Counted from the stretch's first letter, positions 1-7,763 are shown. The stretch is DNA of 14,769 nt from Rhodocyclaceae bacterium (GCA_030682595.1 JAUXNZ010000299.1:1-14769); one strand, 5' to 3'. Notes: generated by a model from the sequence alone, not told the origin. Program-made: numbers and translations.

Positions 1-1
1 C

Positions 2-211
2 AACGCAAAAAACGACCCATTCCTGCCGGCCGCCGCCCTGCCCGGCCCGTCTCAAGTGTCGACGGCGGTCACGCTGGAACAACCGGATGAAGGTGGCCAT
101 GTCGGCTTCGTCGCCGACCGTTTTCCCGGCGTGCTCGACTGGCTGCCGCAACGGTTGCTGGCGCACTTCGACGCGCATGCGGCCATGCCATCGGCCAGCG
201 ATCGGCAGTAA
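2..211 (+). CDS. YheT-type alpha/beta hydrolase, C-terminal end (partial)
   Basis: The reading frame is open from the left edge to TAA at 209-211 and gives the last 69 residues of a protein whose start lies outside the window. It begins NAKNDPFLP and continues to GGHVGFV and then DWLPQRLL. In the YheT/Emb8-like alpha/beta hydrolase family the Asp of the NxxNDPFLP stretch and the His of GGHxGFV belong to the Ser-Asp-His catalytic triad; here these are residues 5 and 33 of the visible part. The nucleophile Ser is not in view. Members are putative cytoplasmic esterases whose physiological substrate is not well defined. The frame ends 37 bp before the phosphomannomutase start on the same strand, so co-transcription is likely. 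The family call is from motif recognition; the substrate is unknown. Confidence 0.8.
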   Translation, partial: NAKNDPFLPAAALPGPSQVSTAVTLEQPDEGGHVGFVADRFPGVLDWLPQRLLAHFDAHAAMPSASDRQ

Positions 212-248
212 GATGACCCCTCGAATTTCACCCTCTCAGGAAAACGGA

Positions 249-1637
249 ATGACCGCCATTGCCCCAGAGATTTTCAAGGCCTACGACATCCGGGGCATCG
301 TCGACAAGTCGCTGACCATTGCGACTGCCGCAGCCATCGGCCGCGCCCTGGGCAGCGCGGCCCGCCAGCAGAACATCCCGGCCATCGTCGTCGGCCGCGA
401 CGGCCGCCTGTCCGGGCCGGCGCTCGTCAAGGCGCTCAGCCAAGGCATCACGGCCACCGGCGTCGATGTCATCGACATCGGCCTGGCGCCGACGCCCGTC
501 ATCTATTTCGCCGCCCATGAACTGGGCACGCAAAGCTGCGTCGCGGTCACCGGCAGCCACAATCCGCCCGACTACAATGGTTTCAAGATGGTGCTGGGCG
601 GCCAGACTTTGTATGGCGAAATGATCCAGGACCTGCGCCGCCGTATTGCCAGCGCCGACTTTTATGCAGGCCGCGGCAGGATCAAAAAAGCCGCTGTGCG
701 CCAGGCCTACCTCGACCGCATCGTCGGCGACGTCAAGGTTACCCGGCCGATGAAACTCGTCGTCGATTGCGGCAACGGCGTGGCCGGCGGCATCGCGCCG
801 GAACTGTTCCGCCGCATGGGCTGCGAAGTGATCGAACTGTTCTGCAAGGTCGATGGCAGCTTTCCCAACCATCACCCCGACCCGTCCAAGCCGGAAAACC
901 TGCGCGACGTACAGCGCGTGCTGCGTGAAACGGATGCCGAACTCGGCCTGGCCTTCGACGGCGACGGCGACCGTCTCGGTGTCGTCACCAAGGATGGCGA
1001 GATCATCTACCCCGACCGGCAACTGATGTTGTTCGCCGCCGACGTGCTCGCCCGCAACCCCGGCGCGCAAATCATCTATGACGTGAAGTGCTCGCGCTGG
1101 GTGGCCGAGTCGATCAGATATCAGGGTGGCCGGCCGCTGATGTGGAACACCGGGCACGCGCTGGTCAAGACCAAACTCAAGGAAACCGGCGCCCTGCTCG
1201 CCGGCGAGATGAGCGGCCACATGTTCTTCAAGGAACGCTGGTATGGCTTCGACGACGGCCTGTATGCCGGCGCGCGCCTGCTGGAGATCGTGTCGCGCTG
1301 GCCGGATGCCGCCTGGCCGCTCAAAAACCTGCCCAACGCGCTGGCCACGCCGGAACTCAATCTCAAGATGCGGGAAGGCGAGCCGCATGCGCTCGTCGCC
1401 AAACTGCAAACCGACGGCAAGTTCCCCACCGCCCGCGAACTCATCACGATTGATGGGGTACGCGCCGAATATGCCGACGGATTTGGCCTGGCGCGCGCCT
1501 CGAATACCACGCCGGTGATCGTGCTGCGCTTCGAAGCCGACAACCCGGGCGCGCTGGCCCGCATTCAAAGCGAATTCAAAACCGCGCTGGAATCCGTCTG
1601 GCCGGGACTCAGTGCAGAATTTGACCATGCCCACTGA
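249..1637 (+). CDS. algC: Phosphomannomutase/phosphoglucomutase
   Basis: Predicted to interconvert hexose 1-phosphates and 6-phosphates (mannose and glucose), feeding sugar-nucleotide synthesis for LPS, exopolysaccharide and storage sugars in the cytoplasm. The ATG at 249 gives 462 aa, essentially the length of Pseudomonas AlgC (about 463). All four functional loops are visible: the phosphoserine loop TGSHNPP with Ser103, the Mg-binding DGDGD at 237-241, the sugar-binding GEMSGH at 319-324, and the phosphate-binding RASNTTP at 416-422. The N-terminus (FKAYDIRG) is also typical. The frame stays open upstream to an ATG at 87, but that extension overlaps the preceding hydrolase and looks nothing like the family. 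A CAGGA stretch at 236-240 supports the start at 249. The 3' end overlaps the next gene by 11 nt. algC, manB and cpsG are all used for this family, so the symbol is approximate. Confidence 0.93.
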   Translation: MTAIAPEIFKAYDIRGIVDKSLTIATAAAIGRALGSAARQQNIPAIVVGRDGRLSGPALVKALSQGITATGVDVIDIGLAPTPVIYFAAHELGTQSCVAVTGSHNPPDYNGFKMVLGGQTLYGEMIQDLRRRIASADFYAGRGRIKKAAVRQAYLDRIVGDVKVTRPMKLVVDCGNGVAGGIAPELFRRMGCEVIELFCKVDGSFPNHHPDPSKPENLRDVQRVLRETDAELGLAFDGDGDRLGVVTKDGEIIYPDRQLMLFAADVLARNPGAQIIYDVKCSRWVAESIRYQGGRPLMWNTGHALVKTKLKETGALLAGEMSGHMFFKERWYGFDDGLYAGARLLEIVSRWPDAAWPLKNLPNALATPELNLKMREGEPHALVAKLQTDGKFPTARELITIDGVRAEYADGFGLARASNTTPVIVLRFEADNPGALARIQSEFKTALESVWPGLSAEFDHAH

Positions 1638-2868
1638 AGAGATTTTCATCGGCCGCCAGCCGATTCTCGACCGCGGCCAGCAACTGGTGGCCTACGAACT
1701 GCTGTTCAGGAGCGGCAGCAAGCACAACAGCGCCAACATCGAGGACAACCTGGGCGCCACTGCCAGCGTCATCAACCACGCCTTCGCCGAATTCGGCATC
1801 GAGCAGGCGCTCGGCCCCTACAAGGGCTTCATCAATTGCGACGAAAGCCTGCTGCTGTCCGACATGATTGAAATTCTGCCCGCCGACAAGATCGTGCTGG
1901 AGGTGATGGAAAGCGTCGAAGTCACGCCACTCCTCGTCGCGCGCTGCGGCGACCTCAAGGCGCGCGGCTTCACCCTGGCGCTCGACGATTTCGTTCATTT
2001 CGAGGATAAATGGAAACCGCTGCTCGACCTCATCGAGATCGTCAAGGTCGACCTGATCGCCCTGAGTCAGGAACAACTGGGCACGGTCACCAACGCACTG
2101 CAACGCTGGCCGCTTACCCTGCTGGCCGAAAAGGTCGAGAGCCGTGAGCAGGCGGAACACTGCCATCAACTCGGTTACCACCTGTTCCAGGGCTATTACT
2201 TCGCCAAACCCGCCATCATTGTCGGCAAAAAACTATGCCAGTCGCAACTGGCGCTGATGCGCCTCCTCGGGCTGGTGCTGGAAGACGTCGCAACGCCGCT
2301 GCTCGAAGGGATATTCAAGCAGGAACCCGGGCTGGCGGTGAATCTGCTGCGGCTGACCAACTCGGTGGCCACCGGCGTACGCGTCCGGGTCACCAGCCTG
2401 CGCCATGCCATCACCGTGCTTGGCCGGCGCCAGTTGCAGCGTTGGCTGCAACTCTTGCTCTTCACCAATCCGGCGGGCGACAGTCAGGTCGCCAACCCAC
2501 TGCTCCTGTTGGCGGCAACGCGCGGCCGCTTTCTCGAACTGCTGGCGGGAAAATTAAAGTCCGGGGTGCACGAATTCGAGGATCACGCCTTCATGATCGG
2601 CATCATGTCGCTAATGCCCGTGCTGATGAATGTGCCGCTCGAAGAAATCCTCAAGGGCATCCAGGTCTCCGCTGATGTGCAGGAAGCGCTCGAACACCGC
2701 AGCGGCCAGCTCGGCATCATGTTGCACCTGGCCGAGGCGCTCGAAGCGGAGGATGGCGAAATCTGCCGTCTGCTGACCGCGCAACTGCCCGGCGCCGACC
2801 ACAGGATGGTGAACACCTGCCTGACCCAGGCGCTGGCCTGGGCCGGCAACATCGGGCGGGAACAATAG
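1627..2868 (+). CDS. EAL-HDOD (YuxH-like) signalling protein
   Basis: This 413-residue cytoplasmic protein has an N-terminal EAL-type domain (about 5-200) and a C-terminal HDOD domain (about 205-400), the YuxH/CdgJ-type architecture. EAL signatures are partly degenerate. YELLFR replaces the EAL motif but keeps Glu24. Also present are Asn70, Glu92 in LEVME, Asp120-Asp121 in LDDF, Lys140 in VKVD, Glu168 in LAEKVE and Gln188 in FQGYYFAKP. The loop-6 DFGTG sequence is replaced by DFVHF. The domain could therefore be a weak c-di-GMP phosphodiesterase or only a binding module. HDOD domains are non-catalytic HD relatives found in signalling proteins. A GTG at 1612 preceded by GGGA is an alternative start that would add five residues; ATG 1627 begins where the IGRQPILD family signature follows closely. 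The overlap with the mutase gene suggests translational coupling. No direct partner is visible. Confidence 0.85.
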   Translation: MPTEEIFIGRQPILDRGQQLVAYELLFRSGSKHNSANIEDNLGATASVINHAFAEFGIEQALGPYKGFINCDESLLLSDMIEILPADKIVLEVMESVEVTPLLVARCGDLKARGFTLALDDFVHFEDKWKPLLDLIEIVKVDLIALSQEQLGTVTNALQRWPLTLLAEKVESREQAEHCHQLGYHLFQGYYFAKPAIIVGKKLCQSQLALMRLLGLVLEDVATPLLEGIFKQEPGLAVNLLRLTNSVATGVRVRVTSLRHAITVLGRRQLQRWLQLLLFTNPAGDSQVANPLLLLAATRGRFLELLAGKLKSGVHEFEDHAFMIGIMSLMPVLMNVPLEEILKGIQVSADVQEALEHRSGQLGIMLHLAEALEAEDGEICRLLTAQLPGADHRMVNTCLTQALAWAGNIGREQ

Positions 2869-2873
2869 CCCGG

Positions 2874-2891
2874 CGCAAACGCTGCGTTTTT
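2874..2891 (+). terminator. Possible weak intrinsic terminator
   Basis: Just after the EAL-HDOD stop codon, CGCA (2874-2877) can pair with TGCG (2883-2886) around a 5-nt loop, followed by TTTTT (2887-2891). An alternative 5-bp stem pairs AAACG with CGTTT. The stem is short, so it is only a candidate. Its position between two convergent genes fits a terminator, and the T-run overlaps the last codon of the opposing gene. Confidence 0.35.
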
Positions 2892-3174
2892 ACGTTGGAC
2901 CTGCGCCGCCCCCGCGCGGCAGGTCGCGAATTTCGCCAACAATGACATCATCGACGACAATCGCCTCGCCCTCGATCACCTGGCCGCTTGGCGGCCGTTG
3001 TTCGCGCGGTGGTTGCTCGCGCATGACTTGGCGAATCTTGCGGGTTTTCCACCAGAAATAGCCCCAGAACAGCAGGCCCGCGACAAGCGCTACAGCAAGG
3101 ATCACCAGCGAGAACATGAACGCCGCGACCAGCACCAACGTGCCGACGACCAGGGTCAGAATTTTTTCCAGCAA
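2890..3174 (-). CDS. Small two-part membrane protein of unknown function
   Basis: This 94-residue frame has a hydrophobic N-terminal half (about residues 4-43, long enough for two closely packed membrane segments or one long hairpin), ending in WGYFWWKTRKIRQ. The basic run after the aromatic belt would place the tail in the cytoplasm by the positive-inside rule. The tail is Pro/Arg-rich (PPREQRPPSG) and then acidic (VIEGEAIVVDDVIVGEI). There is no ATG at the 5' end: the only in-frame start near the hydrophobic segment is TTG at 3174-3172, with AGAGAGA about 9-15 nt upstream as a weak ribosome binding site; an in-frame stop lies a few codons further up. No enzyme motif is present. It lies downstream of the tRNA-Leu gene on the same strand and may be read from that promoter or its own. 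The hydrophobic-basic-acidic layout supports a real gene, but I do not recognise a function. Confidence 0.65.
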   Translation of the reverse strand: MLEKILTLVVGTLVLVAAFMFSLVILAVALVAGLLFWGYFWWKTRKIRQVMREQPPREQRPPSGQVIEGEAIVVDDVIVGEIRDLPRGGGAGPT

Positions 3175-3216
3175 GCCGGGGGTCTCTCTGTTAGTCCAGG
3201 CATCTTGTTTTCAACG

Positions 3217-3244
3217 ATGACACAGGAGCGTGGGGGAGTAGAAT
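3217..3244 (+). promoter_or_regulatory. Candidate sigma70 promoter for rnr
   Basis: ATGACA at 3217-3222 (five of six matches to the -35 consensus), a 16-bp spacer, and TAGAAT at 3239-3244 (five of six to the -10 consensus). Transcription would start near 3251 and run rightward through the opposite strand of tRNA-Leu into rnr, leaving a leader of about 177 nt. It is the best + strand candidate seen in the 145-bp gap between the small membrane gene and the tRNA. The remaining bases of that gap show nothing else convincing. Confidence 0.35.
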
Positions 3245-3319
3245 TTGCCACTTGGGCGTCTGTCATTCTTTGCAGTACGCCGCCACGAACCAACCCAAGT
3301 TCTTGCTTCTTCACAAGGG

Positions 3320-3404
<85 letters not shown>

Positions 3405-3421
3405 AGGCGTAAGAGGCGCGC

Positions 3422-3449
3422 ATTCTAATGGAAACCAAACGATTGTCAA
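3422..3449 (-). promoter_or_regulatory. sigma70 promoter of tRNA-Leu, inside the rnr 5' end
   Basis: On the minus strand there is a perfect -35 TTGACA (3449-3444), a 16-bp spacer and -10 TAGAAT (3427-3422), followed by a GC-rich discriminator GCGCGCC (3421-3415). Transcription would begin near 3414-3416, about ten bases before the mature tRNA 5' end. GC-rich discriminators are known at stable-RNA promoters under stringent (ppGpp) control, so such control is a reasonable inference. The -10 box abuts the rnr ATG (3428-3430) and the -35 box lies in rnr codons 6-8. Confidence 0.8.
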
Positions 3450-5650
3450 ACAAAACCAAAGCCGCACCGAGCCTGCGCAAGCTCTCTAAAATTCGCGCCG
3501 CCGATCCGCTGATCGAACGCGAGCGCGCGAACTACGACCACCCGCTGCCGAGCCGTGAATACATCCTGCAAGTGCTGACCGAGCAGGGGGTACCGGTGGC
3601 ATTTGAACGCCTCTGCGAACTGCTCGACATTGCCGATTTCGAGCGCGAGCCGTTCAGCCGACGCCTGGGCGCGATGGCGCGCGAGGCCCAGTTGTTGCAA
3701 AACCGCCGCAACGACTGGCTGATCCCCGACAAGGCCGATCTGCTGAAGGGCCGCGTGCAGGGACATCCGGACGGTTTCGGCTTCCTCGTGCGCGAAGATA
3801 AAGGGCCCGATCTCTTCCTCTCCGAGAAGGAGATGGCCAAGGCGCTGCATGGCGACCATGTGATCGCGCGCATCGTCGGCATGGATCGCAAGGGGCGGCC
3901 GGAAGGCAAGATCGTCGAGGTCACCGAACGCGCCAACCGGCAGGTCGTCGGTCGCGTCTTCGAGGAACACGGCGTGTATTACGTCGTCGCCGAGAACAAG
4001 CGCATCAGCCAGGACATCCTGATCGCCCCGCCCGAAAAAGGCGACCGGAAAGCGCTCCGGCCGAAGGCCGGCCAGGTGGTGATGATCGAGATCATCGAAC
4101 AGCCATCGAAGCAATCGCAGCCGATTGGCCGCGTCATCGAAATTCTCGGCAACTACGCCGACCCCGGCATGGAAATCGAGATCGCCCTGCGCAAGCATGA
4201 GCTGCCTTTCGAGTTCTCGAAAGACGCGCTGGCGGAAACGAAGAAGATCCCTGATGCCGTGCGCAAATCCGACTGGAAGGGTCGCGAGGACCTGACGCAA
4301 CTGCCGCTCGTCACCATCGACGGCGAGACGGCGAAGGACTTCGACGACGCCGTGTATTGCGAACGGCAAGGCAAGGGCTACCGCCTCATTGTGGCAATTG
4401 CCGACGTTTCGCACTACGTCGCCGACGGTAGCGCACTCGACAAAGAATCACAGGAACGCGGCAATTCGGTGTATTTCCCGCGCCGCGTGATACCGATGCT
4501 GCCCGAGAAACTCTCCAACGGCCTGTGTTCGCTGAACCCGCAGGTCGAACGCCTGTGCATGGTCTGCGACATGGATGTCTCCGCCACCGGCGCGATCAAG
4601 CAATATCGCTTCTATGCGGCGGTGATCTGGTCGCATGCGCGGCTGACCTATACCGAAGTCGCGGCGGCACTGTACGACAAGGATGCGGCGGCACTGGAGA
4701 AGATCGGCGCCCTGTTGCCATTCCTCGAAAACCTCGACGCGCTCTACCGCGTGCTGGCGAAGGCGCGCTCGAAGCGCGGCGCCATCGACTTCGAGACGGT
4801 CGAGACGCGCATGGTCTTCGACGACCTCGGCAAGATCCTCCGCATCGAACCCTACGAGCGCAACGACGCGCATCGCGTGATCGAGGAATGCATGCTCGCC
4901 GCCAACGTCTGCGCCTCGGACTTCCTCAAGGAACGCGAACATCCGGCGCTGTACCGCGTCCATGAAGGGCCGACGCCCGAACGGCTTGTCAAGCTGCGCG
5001 ACTTCCTCGGCACATTTGGACTACAGCTCGCGGGCGGCGATGAACCACACGCCAAGGACTACGCGGCACTGATCGACAAGATCGCCGGCCGGCCGGACAA
5101 GCAACTGCTGCAGACCGTGATGCTGCGCTCGCTGCGCCAGGCGATCTACAGCCCGGACAACGTCGGCCATTTCGGCCTCGCTTACGAGAGCTACACGCAC
5201 TTCACCTCGCCGATCCGCCGCTACCCCGACCTCCTGATCCACCGCGCCATAAAGTCGGCGCTGGCGGGACGGCGTTACGACACTTTGAACTGGGAGCAGG
5301 TCGGCCTCGCCTGCTCGGCCACCGAACGCCGCGCCGACGATGCGACGCGCGACGTCGATGCCTGGCTCAAGTGCTGGTACATGCAGGATCGCATCGGCGA
5401 GGTGTTCGCCGGCAGCATCTCGTCGGTGGTGCCCTTCGGCATCTTCGTCGCGCTCGACACGGTATTCGTCGAAGGCCTCGTGCATGTCTCCGACCTCGGC
5501 CGCGATTATTTCCACTTCGACGAGAAGCAGCACGCGATGGTCGGCGAACGCACCGGCAAACGCTACCGCCTCTCCGACCGCGTGCGCGTGCAACTGGTGC
5601 GTGTCGACCTCGACCAGAACAAGATCGACTTCCGCCTCGCGGAGGAATGA
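3428..5650 (+). CDS. rnr: Ribonuclease R
   Basis: Predicted 3'-5' processive exoribonuclease of the RNB (RNase II/R) family that degrades structured RNA in the cytoplasm and takes part in rRNA and tRNA quality control. The 740 residues show a winged-helix segment (about 40-100), cold-shock OB folds (from about 107, GRVQGHPDGFGFLV, and about 175-245), the RNB catalytic domain (about 285-610) and a C-terminal S1 domain (about 655-738). The catalytic aspartates D298, D304, D306 and D307 in IDGETAKDFDDAV have the same spacing as E. coli D272/278/280/281. The protein stops right after S1 and lacks the long lysine-rich tail of E. coli RNase R; a short basic N-terminus (residues 4-22) is present. 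The ATG at 3428 has AAGAGG at 3411-3416; a TTG at 3443 (codon 6) is a less likely start. The stop overlaps the next ATG by one base. Confidence 0.96.
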   Translation: METKRLSNKTKAAPSLRKLSKIRAADPLIERERANYDHPLPSREYILQVLTEQGVPVAFERLCELLDIADFEREPFSRRLGAMAREAQLLQNRRNDWLIPDKADLLKGRVQGHPDGFGFLVREDKGPDLFLSEKEMAKALHGDHVIARIVGMDRKGRPEGKIVEVTERANRQVVGRVFEEHGVYYVVAENKRISQDILIAPPEKGDRKALRPKAGQVVMIEIIEQPSKQSQPIGRVIEILGNYADPGMEIEIALRKHELPFEFSKDALAETKKIPDAVRKSDWKGREDLTQLPLVTIDGETAKDFDDAVYCERQGKGYRLIVAIADVSHYVADGSALDKESQERGNSVYFPRRVIPMLPEKLSNGLCSLNPQVERLCMVCDMDVSATGAIKQYRFYAAVIWSHARLTYTEVAAALYDKDAAALEKIGALLPFLENLDALYRVLAKARSKRGAIDFETVETRMVFDDLGKILRIEPYERNDAHRVIEECMLAANVCASDFLKEREHPALYRVHEGPTPERLVKLRDFLGTFGLQLAGGDEPHAKDYAALIDKIAGRPDKQLLQTVMLRSLRQAIYSPDNVGHFGLAYESYTHFTSPIRRYPDLLIHRAIKSALAGRRYDTLNWEQVGLACSATERRADDATRDVDAWLKCWYMQDRIGEVFAGSISSVVPFGIFVALDTVFVEGLVHVSDLGRDYFHFDEKQHAMVGERTGKRYRLSDRVRVQLVRVDLDQNKIDFRLAEE

Positions 5651-6105
5651 TGGACTATGCATATTTGCAGGCGGCGCGGACCACCCGCGAAGCCTTGCGC
5701 TGCGGCATGCGCGACCGCGCCGAACAGTTCCAGATCTGGCTCATGGAAGGCCAGCTTGCCCGGGTGACCGAGGTGGTCAAGCGCCAGCCGGCGGCGCTCG
5801 CCGACCTCTTGCCGATCATCGCCAATCCGGAGGCCGGCATCAACGCGCGCATCGGCGCCAGCGCGGTATTCGAAGGCCATGCGGCCAGCCCTGCCTTGCA
5901 GGCGCTGACGTCCGCGCTCGGCATGCTGGCCGGCCATGGCGACCACCGCGTGCGTGCCGATGCCTGTTACATTCTCGGACTGACCGGCACCCGGAATGCC
6001 ATCCGGTTTCTCGAGCCACGCCTGACCGACCCGGATGCCGAGGTCCGGGAAATCGCCGCCGAAAGCCTGAATGAATTACAAAAGACGGAGGAGCAAACAT
6101 CATGA
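5650..6105 (+). CDS. HEAT-repeat protein
   Basis: A 151-residue soluble protein with no enzyme motif. The C-terminal third (about 95-145: HRVRADACYILGLTG, then AEVREIAAESLNEL) reads as two HEAT-like helical hairpins with the usual Asp-x-x-Val-Arg and Ala-Leu patterns. The preceding part is also helical and contains another degenerate repeat around 35-75. Such proteins usually scaffold protein-protein contacts. Two adjacent ATG codons (5647 and 5650) could start it; 5650 gives better spacing from GGAGG at 5641-5645, which lies inside the end of rnr. It overlaps the next gene by 4 nt (ATGA). Its position inside an operon with RNase R and RlmB hints at a link to RNA metabolism, but this is only context. 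Confidence 0.82.
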   Translation: MDYAYLQAARTTREALRCGMRDRAEQFQIWLMEGQLARVTEVVKRQPAALADLLPIIANPEAGINARIGASAVFEGHAASPALQALTSALGMLAGHGDHRVRADACYILGLTGTRNAIRFLEPRLTDPDAEVREIAAESLNELQKTEEQTS

Positions 6106-7010
6106 CGACCATCGACGAACTCAAACGCCGTTTCACCAGCGCCGACTTTTTATCCTTTGTCGAAAAGGCCCCCGGCTTCATCGCCATCGAGGTGAAGACG
6201 GCCTTCTCGACCGCCACCATCGCCCTCCAGGGCGCCCATGTGACGTCCTGGCAGCCCAAGGGCCAGAAACCCGTGATTTGGTTGTCGAAGGCGGCAAAAT
6301 TTGCGCCGGGCAAGTCGATCCGCGGCGGCGTGCCGATCTGCTGGCCGTGGTTCGGCCCGCATGCCAGCGAGGCTGGCTATCCCGGCCATGGCTTTGCACG
6401 CACGATCCCGTGGAAACTGCTTGAGGCGCAAAAACTGCCGGACGGCCGCGCGCGGCTCCTCTTCGAGCCGGCAATGAACGACGCGGCGCGCGCCCAGTGG
6501 CCGCATGCCTCGACCATGAGATACGGCGTCATGATCGGCCAGGAACTCGTCCTCGCGCTGGCCACCAAGAACACCGGCAGCGTGCCTTTCCAGCTTGGCC
6601 AGGCGCTGCATACCTATTTCCAGATCGGCGACATCGGCCAGACCAGCATTGCCGGACTGGACGGCTGCACCTACATCGACAAGGTTGCCAAAGCCACGCG
6701 CAAGAAACAAAAAGGCGCGGTGACGTTCAACGGCGAAATGGACCGCGTCTATCTCGGCACCGCCGGCTGCTGCGGCATCATCGATCCGGCATTGAAGCGC
6801 ACCATCCTCATCACCAGCACCGGCAGCCGGTCGACCGTCGTCTGGAATCCCGGCGCGGAGAAGGCCGCCAAGATGGGCGACTTCGGCCGCCAGGGCGAGA
6901 ACAACATGGTCTGCGTCGAAACCGCGAACGCGGCCGACGACGTCATCACCCTGGCGCCGGGTGAAACGCACCGCATGACCGCGCAGTACCGTGTTCTGAG
7001 AAATGGCTGA
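6102..7010 (+). CDS. D-hexose-6-phosphate mutarotase (YeaD/aldose 1-epimerase family)
   Basis: Predicted to catalyse alpha/beta anomer interconversion of hexose 6-phosphates in the cytoplasm. The 302-residue length matches the YeaD-like branch of the galactose mutarotase superfamily. Characteristic blocks are LQGAHVTSWQP (42-52), the RGGVPICWPWFGPH stretch (74-87), PGHGFAR with His96, LHTYFQIGDI with His170, the WNPGAEKAAKMGDF block (248-261) and VCVETAN with Glu273. The two histidines and the C-terminal Glu are the positions expected for acid-base catalysis in this superfamily. The ATG overlaps the stop of the HEAT gene (ATGA), and the gene overlaps rlmB by 8 nt. Sugar specificity cannot be read from sequence; the PMM/PGM upstream in the window makes a hexose phosphate reasonable, although it belongs to a different transcription unit. 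Confidence 0.88.
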   Translation: MTTIDELKRRFTSADFLSFVEKAPGFIAIEVKTAFSTATIALQGAHVTSWQPKGQKPVIWLSKAAKFAPGKSIRGGVPICWPWFGPHASEAGYPGHGFARTIPWKLLEAQKLPDGRARLLFEPAMNDAARAQWPHASTMRYGVMIGQELVLALATKNTGSVPFQLGQALHTYFQIGDIGQTSIAGLDGCTYIDKVAKATRKKQKGAVTFNGEMDRVYLGTAGCCGIIDPALKRTILITSTGSRSTVVWNPGAEKAAKMGDFGRQGENNMVCVETANAADDVITLAPGETHRMTAQYRVLRNG

Positions 7011-7740
7011 AGAGACGCGCCTGATCCACGGCTTTCACGCCGTCACCGCCAAGCTGCGCCAGGATGCCGCAGGGGTGCGCGAAATCCATCTGGCGGCCGG
7101 GCGGCAGGACAGCCGCGCCCGCGACCTCGTCAAGCTGGCGGGGGAGCGCGGCGTGCGTATCGTCAGCGTCGATCCGGCGCGTCTCGATGCCATGGCGAAG
7201 GGGGCGAGCCACCAGGGCGTGGTGGCCAGCGTGGCCGCGCAGCAACGCTATGTGACGCTCGACGATGTACTGGACAATCTTGCCGAACCGGCGCTGCTGC
7301 TGGTGCTCGACGGCGTCACCGACCCGCACAACCTGGGCGCCTGCCTGCGCGTCGCCGACGCGGCCGGCGCGCATGCCGTGGTGGCGCCGAAGGATCGCGC
7401 CTGCGGCCTCAATGCCACGGCGATCAAGGTGGCGAGCGGCGCGGCCGATACGGTGCCCTACATCGTGGTGACCAATCTCGCCCGTTCCCTGCGCGAGATC
7501 AAGGAACGCGGCATCTGGACCATCGGCGCGGCGGGCGAGGCCAGCAAGGACCTGTATGCCATCGAACAGAAGGGCGCGCTGGCCTGGGTGCTCGGCGCCG
7601 AGGGTGAGGGCCTGCGACGCCTGACGCGCGATACCTGCGACGAACTGGCGAAAATCCCGATGTACGGCTCGGTCGAAAGCCTCAATGTGTCGGTAGCCTC
7701 GGGGATCTGTCTGTTCGAGGCGCGCCGCCAGCGGAGGTAG
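7003..7740 (+). CDS. rlmB: 23S rRNA (guanosine-2'-O)-methyltransferase RlmB
   Basis: SpoU/TrmH-family (SPOUT) methyltransferase that methylates the 2'-OH of G2251 (E. coli numbering) in the 23S rRNA P-loop using S-adenosylmethionine. The 245-residue length is normal. An N-terminal L30e-like substrate-binding domain (about 6-75, opening with IHGFHAV) is followed by the knotted catalytic domain. SPOUT motif I is DPHNLGACLR with Asn110, motif II is VLGAEGEGLRRL (196-207), and motif III is IPMYGSVESLNVSVASGICLFE (218-239) with Ser226 and Asn228. The ATG at 7003 lies inside the mutarotase gene, so translation is probably coupled; no strong Shine-Dalgarno is visible. rnr and rlmB are neighbours in E. 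coli too; here two genes sit between them. Confidence 0.95.
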   Translation: MAEETRLIHGFHAVTAKLRQDAAGVREIHLAAGRQDSRARDLVKLAGERGVRIVSVDPARLDAMAKGASHQGVVASVAAQQRYVTLDDVLDNLAEPALLLVLDGVTDPHNLGACLRVADAAGAHAVVAPKDRACGLNATAIKVASGAADTVPYIVVTNLARSLREIKERGIWTIGAAGEASKDLYAIEQKGALAWVLGAEGEGLRRLTRDTCDELAKIPMYGSVESLNVSVASGICLFEARRQRR

Positions 7741-7763
7741 ACCCGCCCTTTCCGTTCTCCCCG

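Noticed and set aside
87..248. Open N-terminal extension of the phosphomannomutase frame
   Set aside because: It overlaps the hydrolase gene, is Ser/Arg/Cys-rich and unlike the family. ATG 249 gives the normal length and N-terminal motif.
228..1649. 473-aa open frame antisense to the mutase
   Set aside because: Composition follows the codon pattern of the + strand gene in a GC-rich region; no domain is recognisable, while the opposite strand has all mutase motifs.
3290..3319. Terminator hairpin after tRNA-Leu
   Set aside because: Only a 4-bp CTTG/CAAG pairing is seen and no T-run follows on the minus strand.
3446..4414. 322-aa open frame antisense to rnr
   Set aside because: Shadow of RNase R; no motif and no ribosome binding site noticed.
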